Part shown: one piece after another, positions 24,201 through 35,640 of the stretch
How the letters are laid out: every line of letters begins with the position of its first letter
Numbering within the stretch: the first letter of the stretch is position 1
Notes under the pieces: model-generated
Told to the model about the DNA's origin: nothing
What the model saw: the letters and a program-made list of their open reading frames with translations, nothing else
Database searches by the model: none
Origin: Phorcus lineatus
Lineage: Eukaryota; Mollusca; Gastropoda; Trochida; Trochidae
NCBI GenBank assembly: GCA_921293015.1
Contig: OV121090.1
Coordinates: 38,560,533-38,624,532, forward strand
Length of the DNA: 64,000 nt
Reading direction: 5' to 3'
Made by a program: the position numbers and the translations under genes

Positions 24201-27200
24201 CTGAGCAAAGGTGGCCAAAGTGCTGTCATCATTGGAATCATTCATGTACAGGAAGCACTGACCGGTTCCTCAGCCTCCTCTATCGGTGTGGGGGACCTGA
24301 AGTCCATCTGAGAGCCGGCCATGTTCAGGTAGGGGTTGGTCAGAGGGAGCACGGCACCCTTCAGAATCATGTGCAGACCATGGTTCCCAAATACTGCAGG
24401 AAAAAAAAAGTTTATTTCATTTCAAGTTCATTTGATTTGAGTCTTCGTTAGACAGATGATAAGAATGGATATGAGCTGGTTCTGAAGCTCATTGGGCTAT
24501 AAGGTTCATGTGCAGACCGTAGTTCCCCAATACTGAAGGGTAAAAAGAAGGAAGTTTATTTAATTTATATCATTGTTAGAGATATCATAAAAATAGAGAA
24601 TGAGCTGGTTCTGAAGCTCATTGGGCTATAATCAATCAATGGTTAAGTTTGGACAATCATTAAATTTACAGTAATAACCAATGTATGTCAAGGTATGCCT
24701 TTCACGTTATTTCAGAATTCTATAGAACCATTTGTTGTGTAGAAGAATAACACTGTAACTCATTGCAACAAACTATCATATAATCATCTGAAATCTTGGT
24801 CACCTGTAAATATGAGATTCAAAAGTCCTAACTGAATTAATATCAACTAGTAACATGCCTGAAGTGAGCAAGACACCCAGGTTACCTCTAGAGGTTGTTT
24901 TTCTGTGGACAAAATAGTCCAAAATAGTCTACCACAAACCATGATTCATAATCATTCATTTCAACAAAATATTATCATTTAATCCCAATTACATGAAGTG
25001 AGCGAGTTATTCTTTAGCGCTAAGTGGGCAATATTTTAGCGATTGGTGGTGTGCCAATTAAATAAAACATGCATCATTGTTGTGTAACAGTGTGTTTCAA
25101 TTGAATATGGATCTCAGACAAATTTGACACTTTCAAGGGTCAGATCTGTTGAAACTTTTGATCTTGTGAGTAAAAATGTTTCAGTGCAGTTGACATCAAC
25201 AGTGAACTGTGTTGATTAATAAACTCAATTCCATCTTACCTATGTCGTCATCTGCACCTGCTGTTTAATTGCAAAAAGGAAAAATTAAATTTTCTCCCTG
25301 TTAAACATAGATTTTATGGTGGTATGGACCTTCATGGAAATAGAAAAAGCATTCATCAATTGAAGAAAAGATTGTATATCATATAGAAGATAATTCTTGA
25401 GTGACAGGGACAATTTTAACTCCAGTTCATCATAAATCAATGTTATCTAAATCATTGCCATAGTATAGAATAAGTATTATAACCATAATTCTGATTAAAA
25501 CTCGATTTAATTTATATTACAATCAGGAAATAAGTTTATATTATTGTCATAGATTTATCTGAAATGAACATTCAACTCTCAAAACTAATTTGACACTTCC
25601 AGGGGCCTAACTAGGAAATTTGTAAGCATAACTTAAGGATGTGATAAACCAAACTGACTAAAACATCATACCAATCGAATGTAAAGATTCCATCAAAATT
25701 ATCTATGGTAAGAATAATGCAATGAACAATTTGTAACCACAATTAATTATTGAAACGTCCAATGATCCGACGAAACAATAAACCAGAACTCTCAGAAGTA
25801 TAAGAACGTTGTCAAAGGAACAAGAACAAGAACACGACAATTAAACTGTGAACTTCTTTGAAACATCAGCTTCACTTGAAGAGAAGTGCCATTTTGCATG
25901 TTTTTCCCTCTGCGAATCATCCGCTACCTTATCAAAATTGGCATCAAAATCTCTGTTGATATGAAGAATTGCAAGCGCATTTAGCTGTCCGTTACCATTG
26001 TTGATCTAAGATACGTTTTAACATGTCTCATTGCGTTTAAGGAGCAATTGGCATTAGCAGAAAACACTGGCATTGTCACAATTGTTTAGACAGCAACATG
26101 GATATTGAGATAGAGATCATCTTTCGCGAATTCCAGTGATGCCAGCAGACGCATTTATTCAAGAAACGTAAATGTCAATTACTATGTACATCCAGATTAT
26201 ATCACGTTTATTCTAAATGCGTTTATTAAATTTAAAAGTGTAAGCACTTGCTTTTTGTGCTGCAAGGTAGTTACGCCTCTGACTTCACCAGGCTATCTTA
26301 CTGAAGTCTCAGTAGCTAAATGGGTAAGCTATTGAGACAATCGGTGCTTCTTTTGATGTCCGATTAACAGTATAGGTTTGAATCTCACAATTTTTTCTCT
26401 TTGAAATAAAACAAAATTATGCTACTGTAGATAACATGGTCACAAACATAAAAAGTTACATTGAAACATGTGACAATCAAACATCCTCATTGTGCATAAT
26501 GACATAAACATGAAACAATATTAATCAACACAAACTTGCCAATCACCAATCTTACCTAAATCATCATCTGGACCTGTTGATTAAATAACCATGATACCAT
26601 TTTAGAACTGTACATAAAGATCTTGATCAATGACTTGAACTCCTACTGAATTTCTACTCAACACTCCCCATAGCTTGTGAAATATATAGAGACACTCCGG
26701 TTGTTATTGGAACATTTATGTCAAACTTTATCGCTGGTGTCATTTGTTTGAGAAGTACAGACTGGTACTGAGCAGAAATGTTTAGTTAATTGGCTATAAA
26801 ATTGACAACATGAAGGTATATATATAGAGTCATGATAAAAAAAACGGACATAAGTTAAACGTTATTTTGGAAACTTATCTGAATCAGTCAAAAGACAAAT
26901 TAGGAATTGATAATATTTGATTGGCCATATAACTAGTGTTAATGTATACTGGATATGTCTTTTCAGCTTCTGCACATAAGACTGTTTTGAGATTTTCATT
27001 GTAAACAAGTAGCAACTGTGTACCTTTATTTTGATTACTATATAAAATGTTTTCAATTTATATAATTTTATATGGCAATAAGCATCACAGTAATGCCTGA
27101 CAATTTGTCATGAAAATAATAGGGTACCTCAGATTTAACAAATGTTAAGATGAAAAGTGGAATTGTTTAAGGGAAGGGGTGCCTTGGGAAAATATGAATT

Positions 27201-30165
27201 ATAAAAAAATTATTAAAATATATAAATACGGATACAGATACAGATAAAGATATAGATATAGACATTTTAGACAATGGTAAAGATAAAAATTGCTTGAAAG
27301 CCAGAATTAAAAGTCTCTAAGTATTCACAAAGAATATAAAAAAATATTCACCTATTAATATCTATCAGATAAAAATCATTCTGAGATAATCTGGAACCTA
27401 CTTGTGAAGTTCCTTTCTTTCCATACTTCCAGCTGGGCGACCACACACAGCTCCTTGAGAACACTCAGCTCCACACACTGTGCGAAGAACGGGAAGTTAC
27501 GCAGGATCGAGAATATCTTGTCATTGTCAGCTGCAGTACGCTCAAATGGGCTTGAAAGAAATGTGATTGCATCCAAATCAAATGTCGAATTTTTTTCTAG
27601 GGTTTGTGTTTTAGTATATCATATAATATCAAATAAATTATTATTCGTTTCAAAGAAAAACCTTTTCTTCATCAGCATTTCATTTTATTTCTAACAATCT
27701 AAAATTTATTATTTTATTTTCAGAATTTAAAAAAATAAATTCTTAACCATAAGTTTATCAGAAGTTAATCGTTAGAATAAACATAGAGGAAAAGGCCTCA
27801 TTAGAAACATTTTTATAATTATTTGCAATTGTACATCACACCAGATCTCTATTTCTATAATTTCTATACATCATAAGCAAACAATTACCAAAGATTTTGA
27901 CAATGAAGACTACATTTTGGAGCACTATAATAGAAAAGGTGAAGAAGCGGATCATATCCAGTACATACAGTTTCCGCAGCAGCCTCCTGAGTGTCCTGAT
28001 GTTGGAGGTTCGTATAGCCACAGGGTCCTCACTCTTGCGCTCCTTGTGCAACAAGGGGAGGTAATCACTGATGTTGTGAGATTCGGGGTCAGCTGATTTG
28101 ACTCGTCGCTTTGCAGACTTCTTCTCAGTTCCACTACCTGTTGTATGAGGATGGAAAGATGATAAACTTCAACTTAAAAATTCAAATTCTGAGATGAACT
28201 TCAGTAGTTAGTGTTGCTTCCATGAAATATCCCATTTCAGCATTATCAACCCAGCCAATCAGAATGATGATCTGAGCCTGCTGTTGCAACTTGAAAATGT
28301 TTTATTGGCTATATTTTCATGTGTTAATGTAACGACATACAAGAAAAAGTTTTCTTTATTTCTATTATGGGCTTATATTACTGACAAGTACTGAATTCGC
28401 TTAATATAACTGAATTGGCTTAATACACACCTGTTGCTTTGTGACTTATGCTCAAATTTGATCCTCTCTGCTCGCTGAAATATAACAAAAAAGTTAATTA
28501 ATTACATAATCTTAATTAGAAATGAAAGAAAATACAAAAGTTAATGAATTACAAAAACTTAATTACAAATGAAAGAAATTACTAGTGTCTCTCAATGCTT
28601 AACAGATGAAGAAATCATTCAAATGCTACAAATTCAGAAAGAAATCTTTTAAATATTTATTTCACTAATTTATTTCACACATTTCATCCCTTTATCTCTG
28701 TGCGGATAGGGAAGCCAACATTCTTCATTCAAATACTACAAATTCAGAAATGACAGACATCTAAAACTATTCATCACTGAAATATAAAATTATCTGTTTT
28801 TATTTAACATATCCTACCCTCGTTTCTCTGTATGGATAGGAAAGCCGACCTTCTTGGGAGGTTTGACAAACATCTTGTGATAGTTGGCCATGAACTCCTG
28901 GTGGGCCCACTCACTTGTTGTGTCATTCTCTCTAGGGACAATTGTTGCAATACTTTAAAGTTATTATAATTAGTAATGAGAATGCATAATTTTCTAAACA
29001 TAGCCGACAGTGTTCATACCATCTGTATCAATTCATTTAACTTCCTTTACACAAACTAGAGTCCGAAAATAAAATAAACAAATTTTAAAAATAAACCCCT
29101 CTTATACAAAATTGCATCAACCTCTCTGGATCAAAAGAGGTCTTCTTGAAGCTGGTCATTTGTTGAATTAGACCCACGTAAAAGGATAATGAAGTTAGGA
29201 TTTTAATTTATAGTTAAAGTTTATCGATCAACTAATTATCAATCATCGAGAGATATTATTGTTCAGTGTTTTACCTGGCCTTATATATTTTATAGTGAAT
29301 CTCACCAAAGTAATGATGCAAAAGCATAATGATGATTTAATTGGTTACATATAATGAAAATATTGTTATAGATTTCACTTGATCTTTAAAATGTGATATC
29401 TACTGTAAAAGATCTTGTTTTGGATGATACATATCCATTGGTCAATGTATTTAACAGCAATATTGAATTGATCAAAACTTGCTGAAAATTGTCATTAAAT
29501 TTTTTATGCAACCATGCAATAAAAAGAGTAAAACAACCAAAATGTGAATGTTAAGCACTGTAACCCAGCATACCTGTTTTTCATGCCATCTATCAAACAC
29601 AGTTCTCTCAGCTTATCATAATCCAGCATTGGCTGCTTCTCAAGTTTTGGCACTGACAAAAAATTATTTTCATTGTTCAATATAGATAATCGGAACAAAC
29701 ATGTTATCTAAATAACATGTTAATAATCATTTTTATCATATATTGAATATAATCTGAACACACATGTTATCTAAATAACATCATCAACCATGAGGCAAAT
29801 TCTCTTTCACTTCTATTTTCACCACTTTTAGAAATATGATTTAAATCCGGAAAATAACTTCAGAAATAATTGTAAACGAAATTGTATATTTTTTCAATAA
29901 AAAAAGTTTTTAAAGATGGATTTAAGAAGGTAGACCTACTAAGAGGTCTAAGAAAGAAATATGTTTTAATAACTTAATTGTTTATGAAAAACATAAGTTT
30001 ACTACGATATGTAATTAAATCAAGGTGCACATTACTTACAAATTATGTGTTTAATATTATAACAGTTCTTTTACCGTTACACTCACATTTATGTTTGGTT
30101 TTTCTTGAATCACGTACATTCCAAGAGTAGGTCTCCGGTCGAGGGTTTCTTTTCACAAGCGCCAT
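18294..30165 (-). CDS. CNBD1: CNBD1-like protein, 16 coding exons, 510 aa, two cyclic-nucleotide-binding-like domains
   Basis: Exons in order: 30165-30087, 29652-29574, 28931-28818, 28474-28431, 28137-27969, 27550-27402, 26573-26556, 25257-25240, 24393-24263, 23777-23716, 20862-20784, 20440-20308, 19686-19577, 19207-19057, 18805-18738, 18422-18294. All phases agree. The order of conserved blocks follows human CNBD1 (436 aa): MLDYDKLRELCLI; FERTAADNDKIFSILRNFP; HGLHMILKGAVLPLTNPYLN; ECFGTLVKIEDRSP; VRTLEDHCEFLKISVSDYTR; SEGYKSPFIGFIKSGECHV; VVMGRLGPSDSFAELSVLL; CSIVTATDIEMGVIKPERI. Domain one covers about residues 163-310, domain two 335-445. The phosphate-binding cassette of domain two reads FAELSVLLDEPITC: the usual Gly before Glu is Ala and the usual Arg is absent, so canonical cAMP/cGMP binding is doubtful. 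The protein is longer than human at both ends. Function in any animal is little known; orthology is clear. Confidence 0.92.
20920..21330. repeat. Tandem units of the ~135-bp family, inverted (CNBD1 intron)
   Basis: Three units carry AATCCC(C/T)ATCATCTAAG, CTTTTGCTTCTGGAGA(A/G)GAAG and AAATCTAT(T/A)A. Reverse-complemented these match the blocks at 14640-14960. The unit length is about 130-140 bp. Confidence 0.65.
21995..22025. repeat. (GTGA)n microsatellite
   Basis: About seven to eight perfect GTGA units, followed by GTTAACGTGCTTTAAACAATATTTCAG, which resembles the inverted short dispersed repeat. Confidence 0.85.
22268..22396. repeat. Foldback element of about 129 bp (CNBD1 intron)
   Basis: Arms of about 60 bp are inverted copies: AGATACATGA(T)TGACACAAG, GTGTATACGAAATATCAGC and GCTATCA recur at both ends, meeting at GGGGCGGAGCCCC. 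The structure would form a long hairpin. Confidence 0.75.
24263..24393 (-). CDS. CNBD1: CNBD1 exon 9 (first nucleotide-binding-like fold)
   Basis: Encodes VFGNHGLHMILKGAVLPLTNP onward and ends in an acidic EEAEEP segment at donor CCG|GTCAGT. It carries the strand-turn that corresponds to human FYVILKGLARPQTNVY. Its first 30 bases are also present in a decayed duplicate just upstream in transcription (24504-24540). Confidence 0.9.
24367..24631. repeat. Local tandem duplication containing a decayed copy of the start of CNBD1 exon 9
   Basis: Unit A (24367-24502) and unit B (24504-24631) both begin with TCATGTGCAGACC(A/G)T(G/A)GTTCCC and end with GAGCTGGTTCTGAAGCTC...GGGCTATAA. Unit A includes the acceptor and first codons of exon 9; in unit B the acceptor CTGCAG has become CTTCAG and the exon part is cut off, so B is a dead partial exon. 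Confidence 0.75.
24996..25050 (-). repeat. Short dispersed repeat, copy 3 (inverted)
   Basis: AGTGAGCGAGTTATTCTTTAGCGC...GGGCAATATTTTAGCGATTGG is the reverse complement of the unit at 18028. Confidence 0.6.
25240..25257 (-). CDS. CNBD1: CNBD1 microexon 8 (18 nt)
   Basis: Reads GTGCAGATGACGACATAG between ATTAAACAGCAG and GTAAGA. It starts and ends in phase 1 and adds G-A-D-D-D-I. The acceptor is a tandem CAGCAG, so a three-base shift is possible without changing frame. Skipping it leaves the frame intact. It is strikingly like microexon 7 at 26556-26573. Confidence 0.75.
   Translation of the reverse strand: MQMTT
26304..26390 (+). mobile_element. tRNA-like SINE head (CNBD1 intron)
   Basis: An A-box-like CAGTAGCTAAATGGGTAAGC is followed 58 bp later by a B-box-like GGTTTGAATCTC. 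The cloverleaf is not complete, so this is a decayed tRNA-derived SINE and not a tRNA gene. Confidence 0.45.
26556..26573 (-). CDS. CNBD1: CNBD1 microexon 7 (18 nt)
   Basis: Reads GTCCAGATGATGATTTAG between AATCAACAG and GTAAGA, phase 1 to phase 1, adding S-P-D-D-D-L. Same length, phase and DDD core as microexon 8, so one probably arose from the other. The inserted acidic hexapeptides fall in the first strands of the first nucleotide-binding-like fold. Confidence 0.75.
   Translation of the reverse strand, partial: VQMMI
27220..27265. repeat. Degenerate GATA/GATACA microsatellite
   Basis: ATACGGATACAGATACAGATAAAGATATAG and following bases form an imperfect run of GATA-like units. Confidence 0.6.
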
Positions 30166-30686
30166 AATTGCACTAACTATTTTCAGTTTACAAAATATTC
30201 ATACAAAGACAATCGTAATATACGACATTGTCAAACGGGCACCTGTCAACAATCCGCCATGTTGTTTACACCGTGACTAGGCAAAAGGTCTCGTGATATC
30301 TCGCGACACTCAAGAGGCGACAGTTCAGGTACCCCAGTACAAAACTATGTCACGCATGGGCAAGTAGAATCGGCGCCTGATTCGGTTTGGGGCACGTGGG
30401 GCCTTGACTTAATTATACACACCTTGTATGTCACACGTAACGATTATGACTATGCTCGTGGGTATAATGTTGATGAAAGCGTTTAACGGTAGCCCTAACA
30501 GTAACACACCTGTGATCCGCGATCGATAAAAGAGGTAGGCTTTGACACTAACAGCAGAAGAGGATTCGGTTTGTGGTCATCGTGTGTTGCGATGCCTAGC
30601 AACTTGCAGGAAATGACAGTAAAATGGACACTGTGTTATCAGTGGCTGTGACATTGTGTTGGAGTTTTACGTTCAATTTTTGAAAG
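30166..30686. promoter_or_regulatory. Probable divergent promoter of CNBD1 and a plus-strand first exon
   Basis: The stretch upstream of the CNBD1 start is more GC- and CpG-rich than its surroundings and contains GTTTACACCGTGACTAGG, TCTCGCGACAC and ACACGTAACG. On the plus strand it ends at a strong donor, TTGAAAG|GTAAGT (30687), so the last part (about 30540-30686) could be a noncoding first exon of a rightward transcript, perhaps the gene at 48 kb. GTTGCGATGCCTAGCAAC at 30583-30600 contains an RFX-type half-site. No TATA box is apparent. Confidence 0.4.
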
Positions 30687-33600
30687 GTAAGTTTTATTCT
30701 TTGTTGCAGCTGCGTAAGTAAAGGTATTACCTTCTTTACCAAATGAAGTTTTTTATCGTCAACAATCGTTGACTATGTGCGGACCAGATCCTTTGTCACT
30801 TTCGCCTTTACAGTGATAGCGCTGTGGCGATCTGGATTTATGATAACATCCTGAGGTTTAGCAAAAAACGTATGCGACAATGCTAGTAAATAGACCTGTA
30901 TATGCAAACTTTTATGATGACAATAACGTTTTTCTTCAACTTTATACCAGTTTATCTATTTTCATTAACAATGTGTTTCAGTGTGTCTCATGGTTGCAAT
31001 TACTGGTGGATAACTTCACATAAATGACATTGTATTCATAACATAGTTTCAATATAGTTTAAATGTACAACAATGTTCAACAATGAAGAAACATGTTCAT
31101 TTATGATTTTTGAAGTATGATGATGCTAACAGCGAAGGAAATGTTCACATTTATGAAAATACATTACCAAGGAAAAGGATTCCTACCTCCCTTAATCATC
31201 TGCGCATTATCCAACTCACAAATTTTCATTATCGGCATAAATATATCAATATTTTTTAAGAAGCCATCAAAATTGTTTCTAAGTTAGGGGATACAAAGGT
31301 GCTTTGTAAAATGAGTGTTGTTCTGAATAGTGCAAGATTATTCATGGTAACCTAAAAAGCCATGGTGAAACCTTTCGAGAAAACAGTGAACAGCAAACTG
31401 AAATGGAAAACTATAAATCATATCACAGCAAATATGAAAAGTAGATTGTAACATTGTACTGCATAGAAAGAGAATGTAAACCTGATGTCATCTCCCATAT
31501 TAAGCCTCCAGTGTTTGTTCGATATTTTACCTGGTTAAATGTCGGTAGGCTGATGAGAAGGCAATAATCAATCAACAAGGCTTTGAGCACCTGACTGGTA
31601 ATTAGGATAATTAGCATGTCTCTAACATTGATCAATGCTCTATTGATGTGCTATACCAGCCTGTATCTCATGTGCTATTGTTCTCATGGTGTGTGGAATA
31701 TTGTATAAGAAATCAGCTGACAGTGTGATAACATCCTGTATAACATGTGTGATTTATCTCATGAGTTAAATTTGTATTGTACAAGAAGCAATGAACAAAG
31801 TGAATGGTAAATGTATTAATATATCTGGTGCATGGTATATTTAGAATGGCAATCAAAGATCTTAATGGTATTCCATATAAAAGCAGTAAGTTGTACATGA
31901 AATCAGCCAACAGCATGAAATCTTGTTTTTCTTCATGTGTAGAACTTATACAAGAAAGCAACTGCCTATGAGAATTATCTTTCAATATCAAATGTACCAT
32001 ACAATTGTTGATTTCTACATTTCAACATGTTGAATTTTCAAAACCCTTTTAATATTTAGGTTTTAGATAATGTGATGGATTAATATTTTCTTATTGGTTA
32101 AACAACAAATTATATCCTTTGACAATGGATTTAGGTAATGTTCAGATCAAATATGTTTTTAAAATTGCTAAGACATTACACTTATTAAAAAAGTTTAAAA
32201 AAATAATACATTGTGTTATCAATAGAGGTACAAGGAATATATTTAAAGGCAAACATATGGTGTGATTACTTAAAAACATCACTCAGCAACTAATTACAAT
32301 AAATGATTTAATTGTTTATATATATTTTTTAATGATAAATCATTAAATGACAATCATACATTCACCATACAAGTCTAACTACTACTTTTATCAATTGTAA
32401 GGCTAATGCAAATCTTTTCTTAGTTAATACTCTTTTTTTATTACATAGGGTTAATAATAATTATTTTCAGTATGAGCACATGTGCACATATCACATTTGC
32501 TTGGCAAAATTTGTTACAGCGCGAGTTACCGTATTTTGCCATCTGTGACATCATAAAAACATTGTTTGTGACATTACTGTAGCAGCCCATCGCAAGCAAA
32601 GCAGGCCAGTTCCAGAATGTGTCCATGCATTTTAGATTGGATAGAATAAGTAATAAATGAATTATTACACTTGTCTCGTGTAATAATAAAATTCACACTT
32701 GTTTCATAAAAGTCATATGACACACTTCCTCAGCTAAAAATCTCTTATCTCTATGCCAAATTATCCAAACATGAAAAGCTAAGAAAACCTCTGAATACTT
32801 CAAACATGCAACTATAAAAGAATCAATCAAGTCTTGGATAAAAAGTAAATTCTCTTTCTCTGTATAATGTAAAGAAAACAACATGGTTTCCTATCAAAGA
32901 CATTTACATTTATAACCAATGTGGTCTTTGGTCTTCTTGGAAAGTTCAGGGACAAATAGTCCATAAAAAAATGAGTAAGTTGAGTTTAAATTGTATTAGG
33001 AAATTGTAAAAATAAAGGAACAACCCCTCCCCCCATTAACATGTGCATGAAAGCCAATAGCATAAGCAAATTTGTGCTTATATTCAAATGATTAAACAAG
33101 AATAAAAAAAACTTGTTAATCATTGTTTTAGTCTTCTTTCTTATTGACTACAGGGTTCATGTTTTTCTCTCGACATAATTTAGTAGGATATATAGTTGTT
33201 GGCTCCATTGTCTTTCCATCCATCTGTGATAACATTATTTCCAGAGCAGAACTCTTAAACTGTTAGGCCCAGCTGAAAAGAACATTAATCACACATGTAG
33301 TTGTGCCTTTTGGGGTTTTCAACTTTCTAGAATTTCAACATTGGCAGTTTCCATGGAAATGCAACCTAAAGGATATGTTTCTTGAGCAGAACTAAAAAAT
33401 TGTAAGCCGTCTCCTGATATCTCATTTTTTTAGATTTCTAGTTTTTTGTCTACTACGTCAACATATATTTTAACCAATTTTTGTGTGCATGTTAAGTTGC
33501 TAGCACACAAGAAGTTTGCTTGCCTAGTCAGACATGGAACTGAACATTGCATTACCAGGGCCCTGGACAAGCATAGGCAGTGATGAAGATTTGATGAGTG

Positions 33601-35559
33601 TGGATTTTCAGTTTAAATGGGACGTAAATCTTGTGTTTGTTGAACATGATCTGAACCTTCATACACTTCTGTGCAAAACTGAGTACAGTGTGTTTGTGAA
33701 ATTATGCGGTATGTATTGAAAAGTTAAAAAAAAATTGTGAAATGTATAAAAAAAATAGTTCACAACATGTTTGTGGTATATAATAATGTAATAATATTAT
33801 ACAAAATGTAGGGACATTTTTTGCAAATTGTTTCAATAAAAGTTTACAAAATGTTTGTGACCATGTTGTACTTATTTTGCACAGCAGTGTTACAGTTGTA
33901 TTATTTGTGGTGGAAATTACCATGAAAGATATTGTTGAATGATGTCTGCGTCAGAGTTCTGCTGATGGTGGGTTAGTCCAGGGACACGGTGATGGATGCC
34001 GGAATGGGGGTGATCCATCTTGCTTGGAGCCCAACCTGCTCAGATCATGTTTGTGCAGAGCAGTAATCTGAACATGTAGAAGGGGGAGTTGGTATTACTG
34101 AAACCACTGGTTAAGAATTCTGATCATTACATTATTTGAAAATCAGAATATCAAGATTTGTATCTGTTCAAGTGAAATCTATTTAAGTTAAGGTCAATGC
34201 TTAGTAAAGCAAAAGACCTTTTTGTTTATATAAGATATATTTGTTGTGATCAAAAGGACTTCAGGATATCTCACTGGTTCAAGAAATAAAGAACAATAAA
34301 TCAGGGGGTCTAATCCTGTCAGAGGCTCAGTAGTGAGATCAGACAGTTTCTGGGCTCGTTTTCAAAGTCTAAGATATCTCATCACATTAGGCCTGAAATC
34401 AATAAGGACTGTGTTCAAATCTTGCCAAATGCCAATTTCAACTTAATCTGCACTAGGAAGCTGTTCTATTAGCAAAGGGATAAGTCTTTTATGTTTCAGT
34501 TAATCTTTTTGTTCTGTTTTAAGATATTGGGGTTTTGGATATCTCCTAGGTTCACTATAGGGCCATCACTGGTGTCAACAAACGCTGAGGTTCCATCAAC
34601 TTCACCTCAATAGAAAACGGCTCCATCAGCAGTTAGAGTAATGATGTCTCAACAGTAAAAACACTGAAACATTAAATATAACAGTATAAAGCTGGATTGT
34701 ATCTTAGAGTAAGAGAATGTACAGTGACACATCATTACCCAGCCAAATAATCAGATTTCATTGTGATGCCATTTCGGTCCTGCCACTTGATAACATATAA
34801 TCCTGTACTGCTAACACAGTTTGTCTGTCACTCCAGGCTACACTGCATTACACAGACTTGCTTTGAGGAAACTGCTAATACTAAGTCACTTACAGAGGCA
34901 AACACCAATCATAGCCCTCCGGCATTTTGATTTCATTTTGACTTCAAAAGTTCCTTATTACACTGCCATTGCATTGGTAAATAAAAAAATTTTGTCATAA
35001 AAAAAGTTCTATTGCATATAGGTCAGGTGGAGCAAATTTGATGAGAGAAAATAGAATATATATCTGTCTGTATGTGAAGTACCAGTCAGAACACTGATTA
35101 ACTGTTTGTGGCAGATGTGGAATCCAAGAATAGTCTTATAAGAGCAGATCAAGTCATGTTATTTTAAACTGTCACCTTCGCATAATCTAACCCATTGCCA
35201 AGCTGGCAGTACTAAATCTTCTAATGTATTTTTCCATCAACATTTTCCTTTTGCTTCTATTGGAGTTTGTTTGTCAATAAAGCAAACCCTATTTATGATA
35301 GGAAAGTAAGACCCATGGCAGTAGCTTCCAACAGGCTCTTCCTACCATAGACACTCAATTGTCCATGAGAGCACTATAAGCACATTTAGACTTTTGCAGT
35401 CATTATTGAGGTAGCTAATTATCTTGCACGAAAAATATTCAAGAAAAAGGGATTCTTGAAAACCGAAGTGATTATTTTTAAATTTTTAGAAAAATCTTAT
35501 GTTTGTATGGCAGGGTTAGATAAAAACATTCCTACCGGTTTCGGCCAGAAGGATATGAC

Positions 35560-35640
35560 TTTGGCTTAATCAGTAGATTGAATGTCTGACTCTCATGCAG
35601 AGGTCCTGAGTTCGAATCCTGCTGGAGTTGATCTCACAAT
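35560..35640 (+). mobile_element. tRNA-like SINE head
   Basis: GGCTTAATCAGTAGATTGAATG (A-box region) is followed by GAGTTCGAATCCTG (a near-perfect B box). The stems do not close into a cloverleaf. Confidence 0.5.

Noticed and set aside
33534-33719. 61-codon plus-strand frame
   Set aside because: No splice context and no recognisable motif.
34240-34560. Three GGATATCTC...GGTTCA segments as tRNA-like SINEs
   Set aside because: Similarity to A/B boxes is weak and spacing varies; noted only in the interval description.
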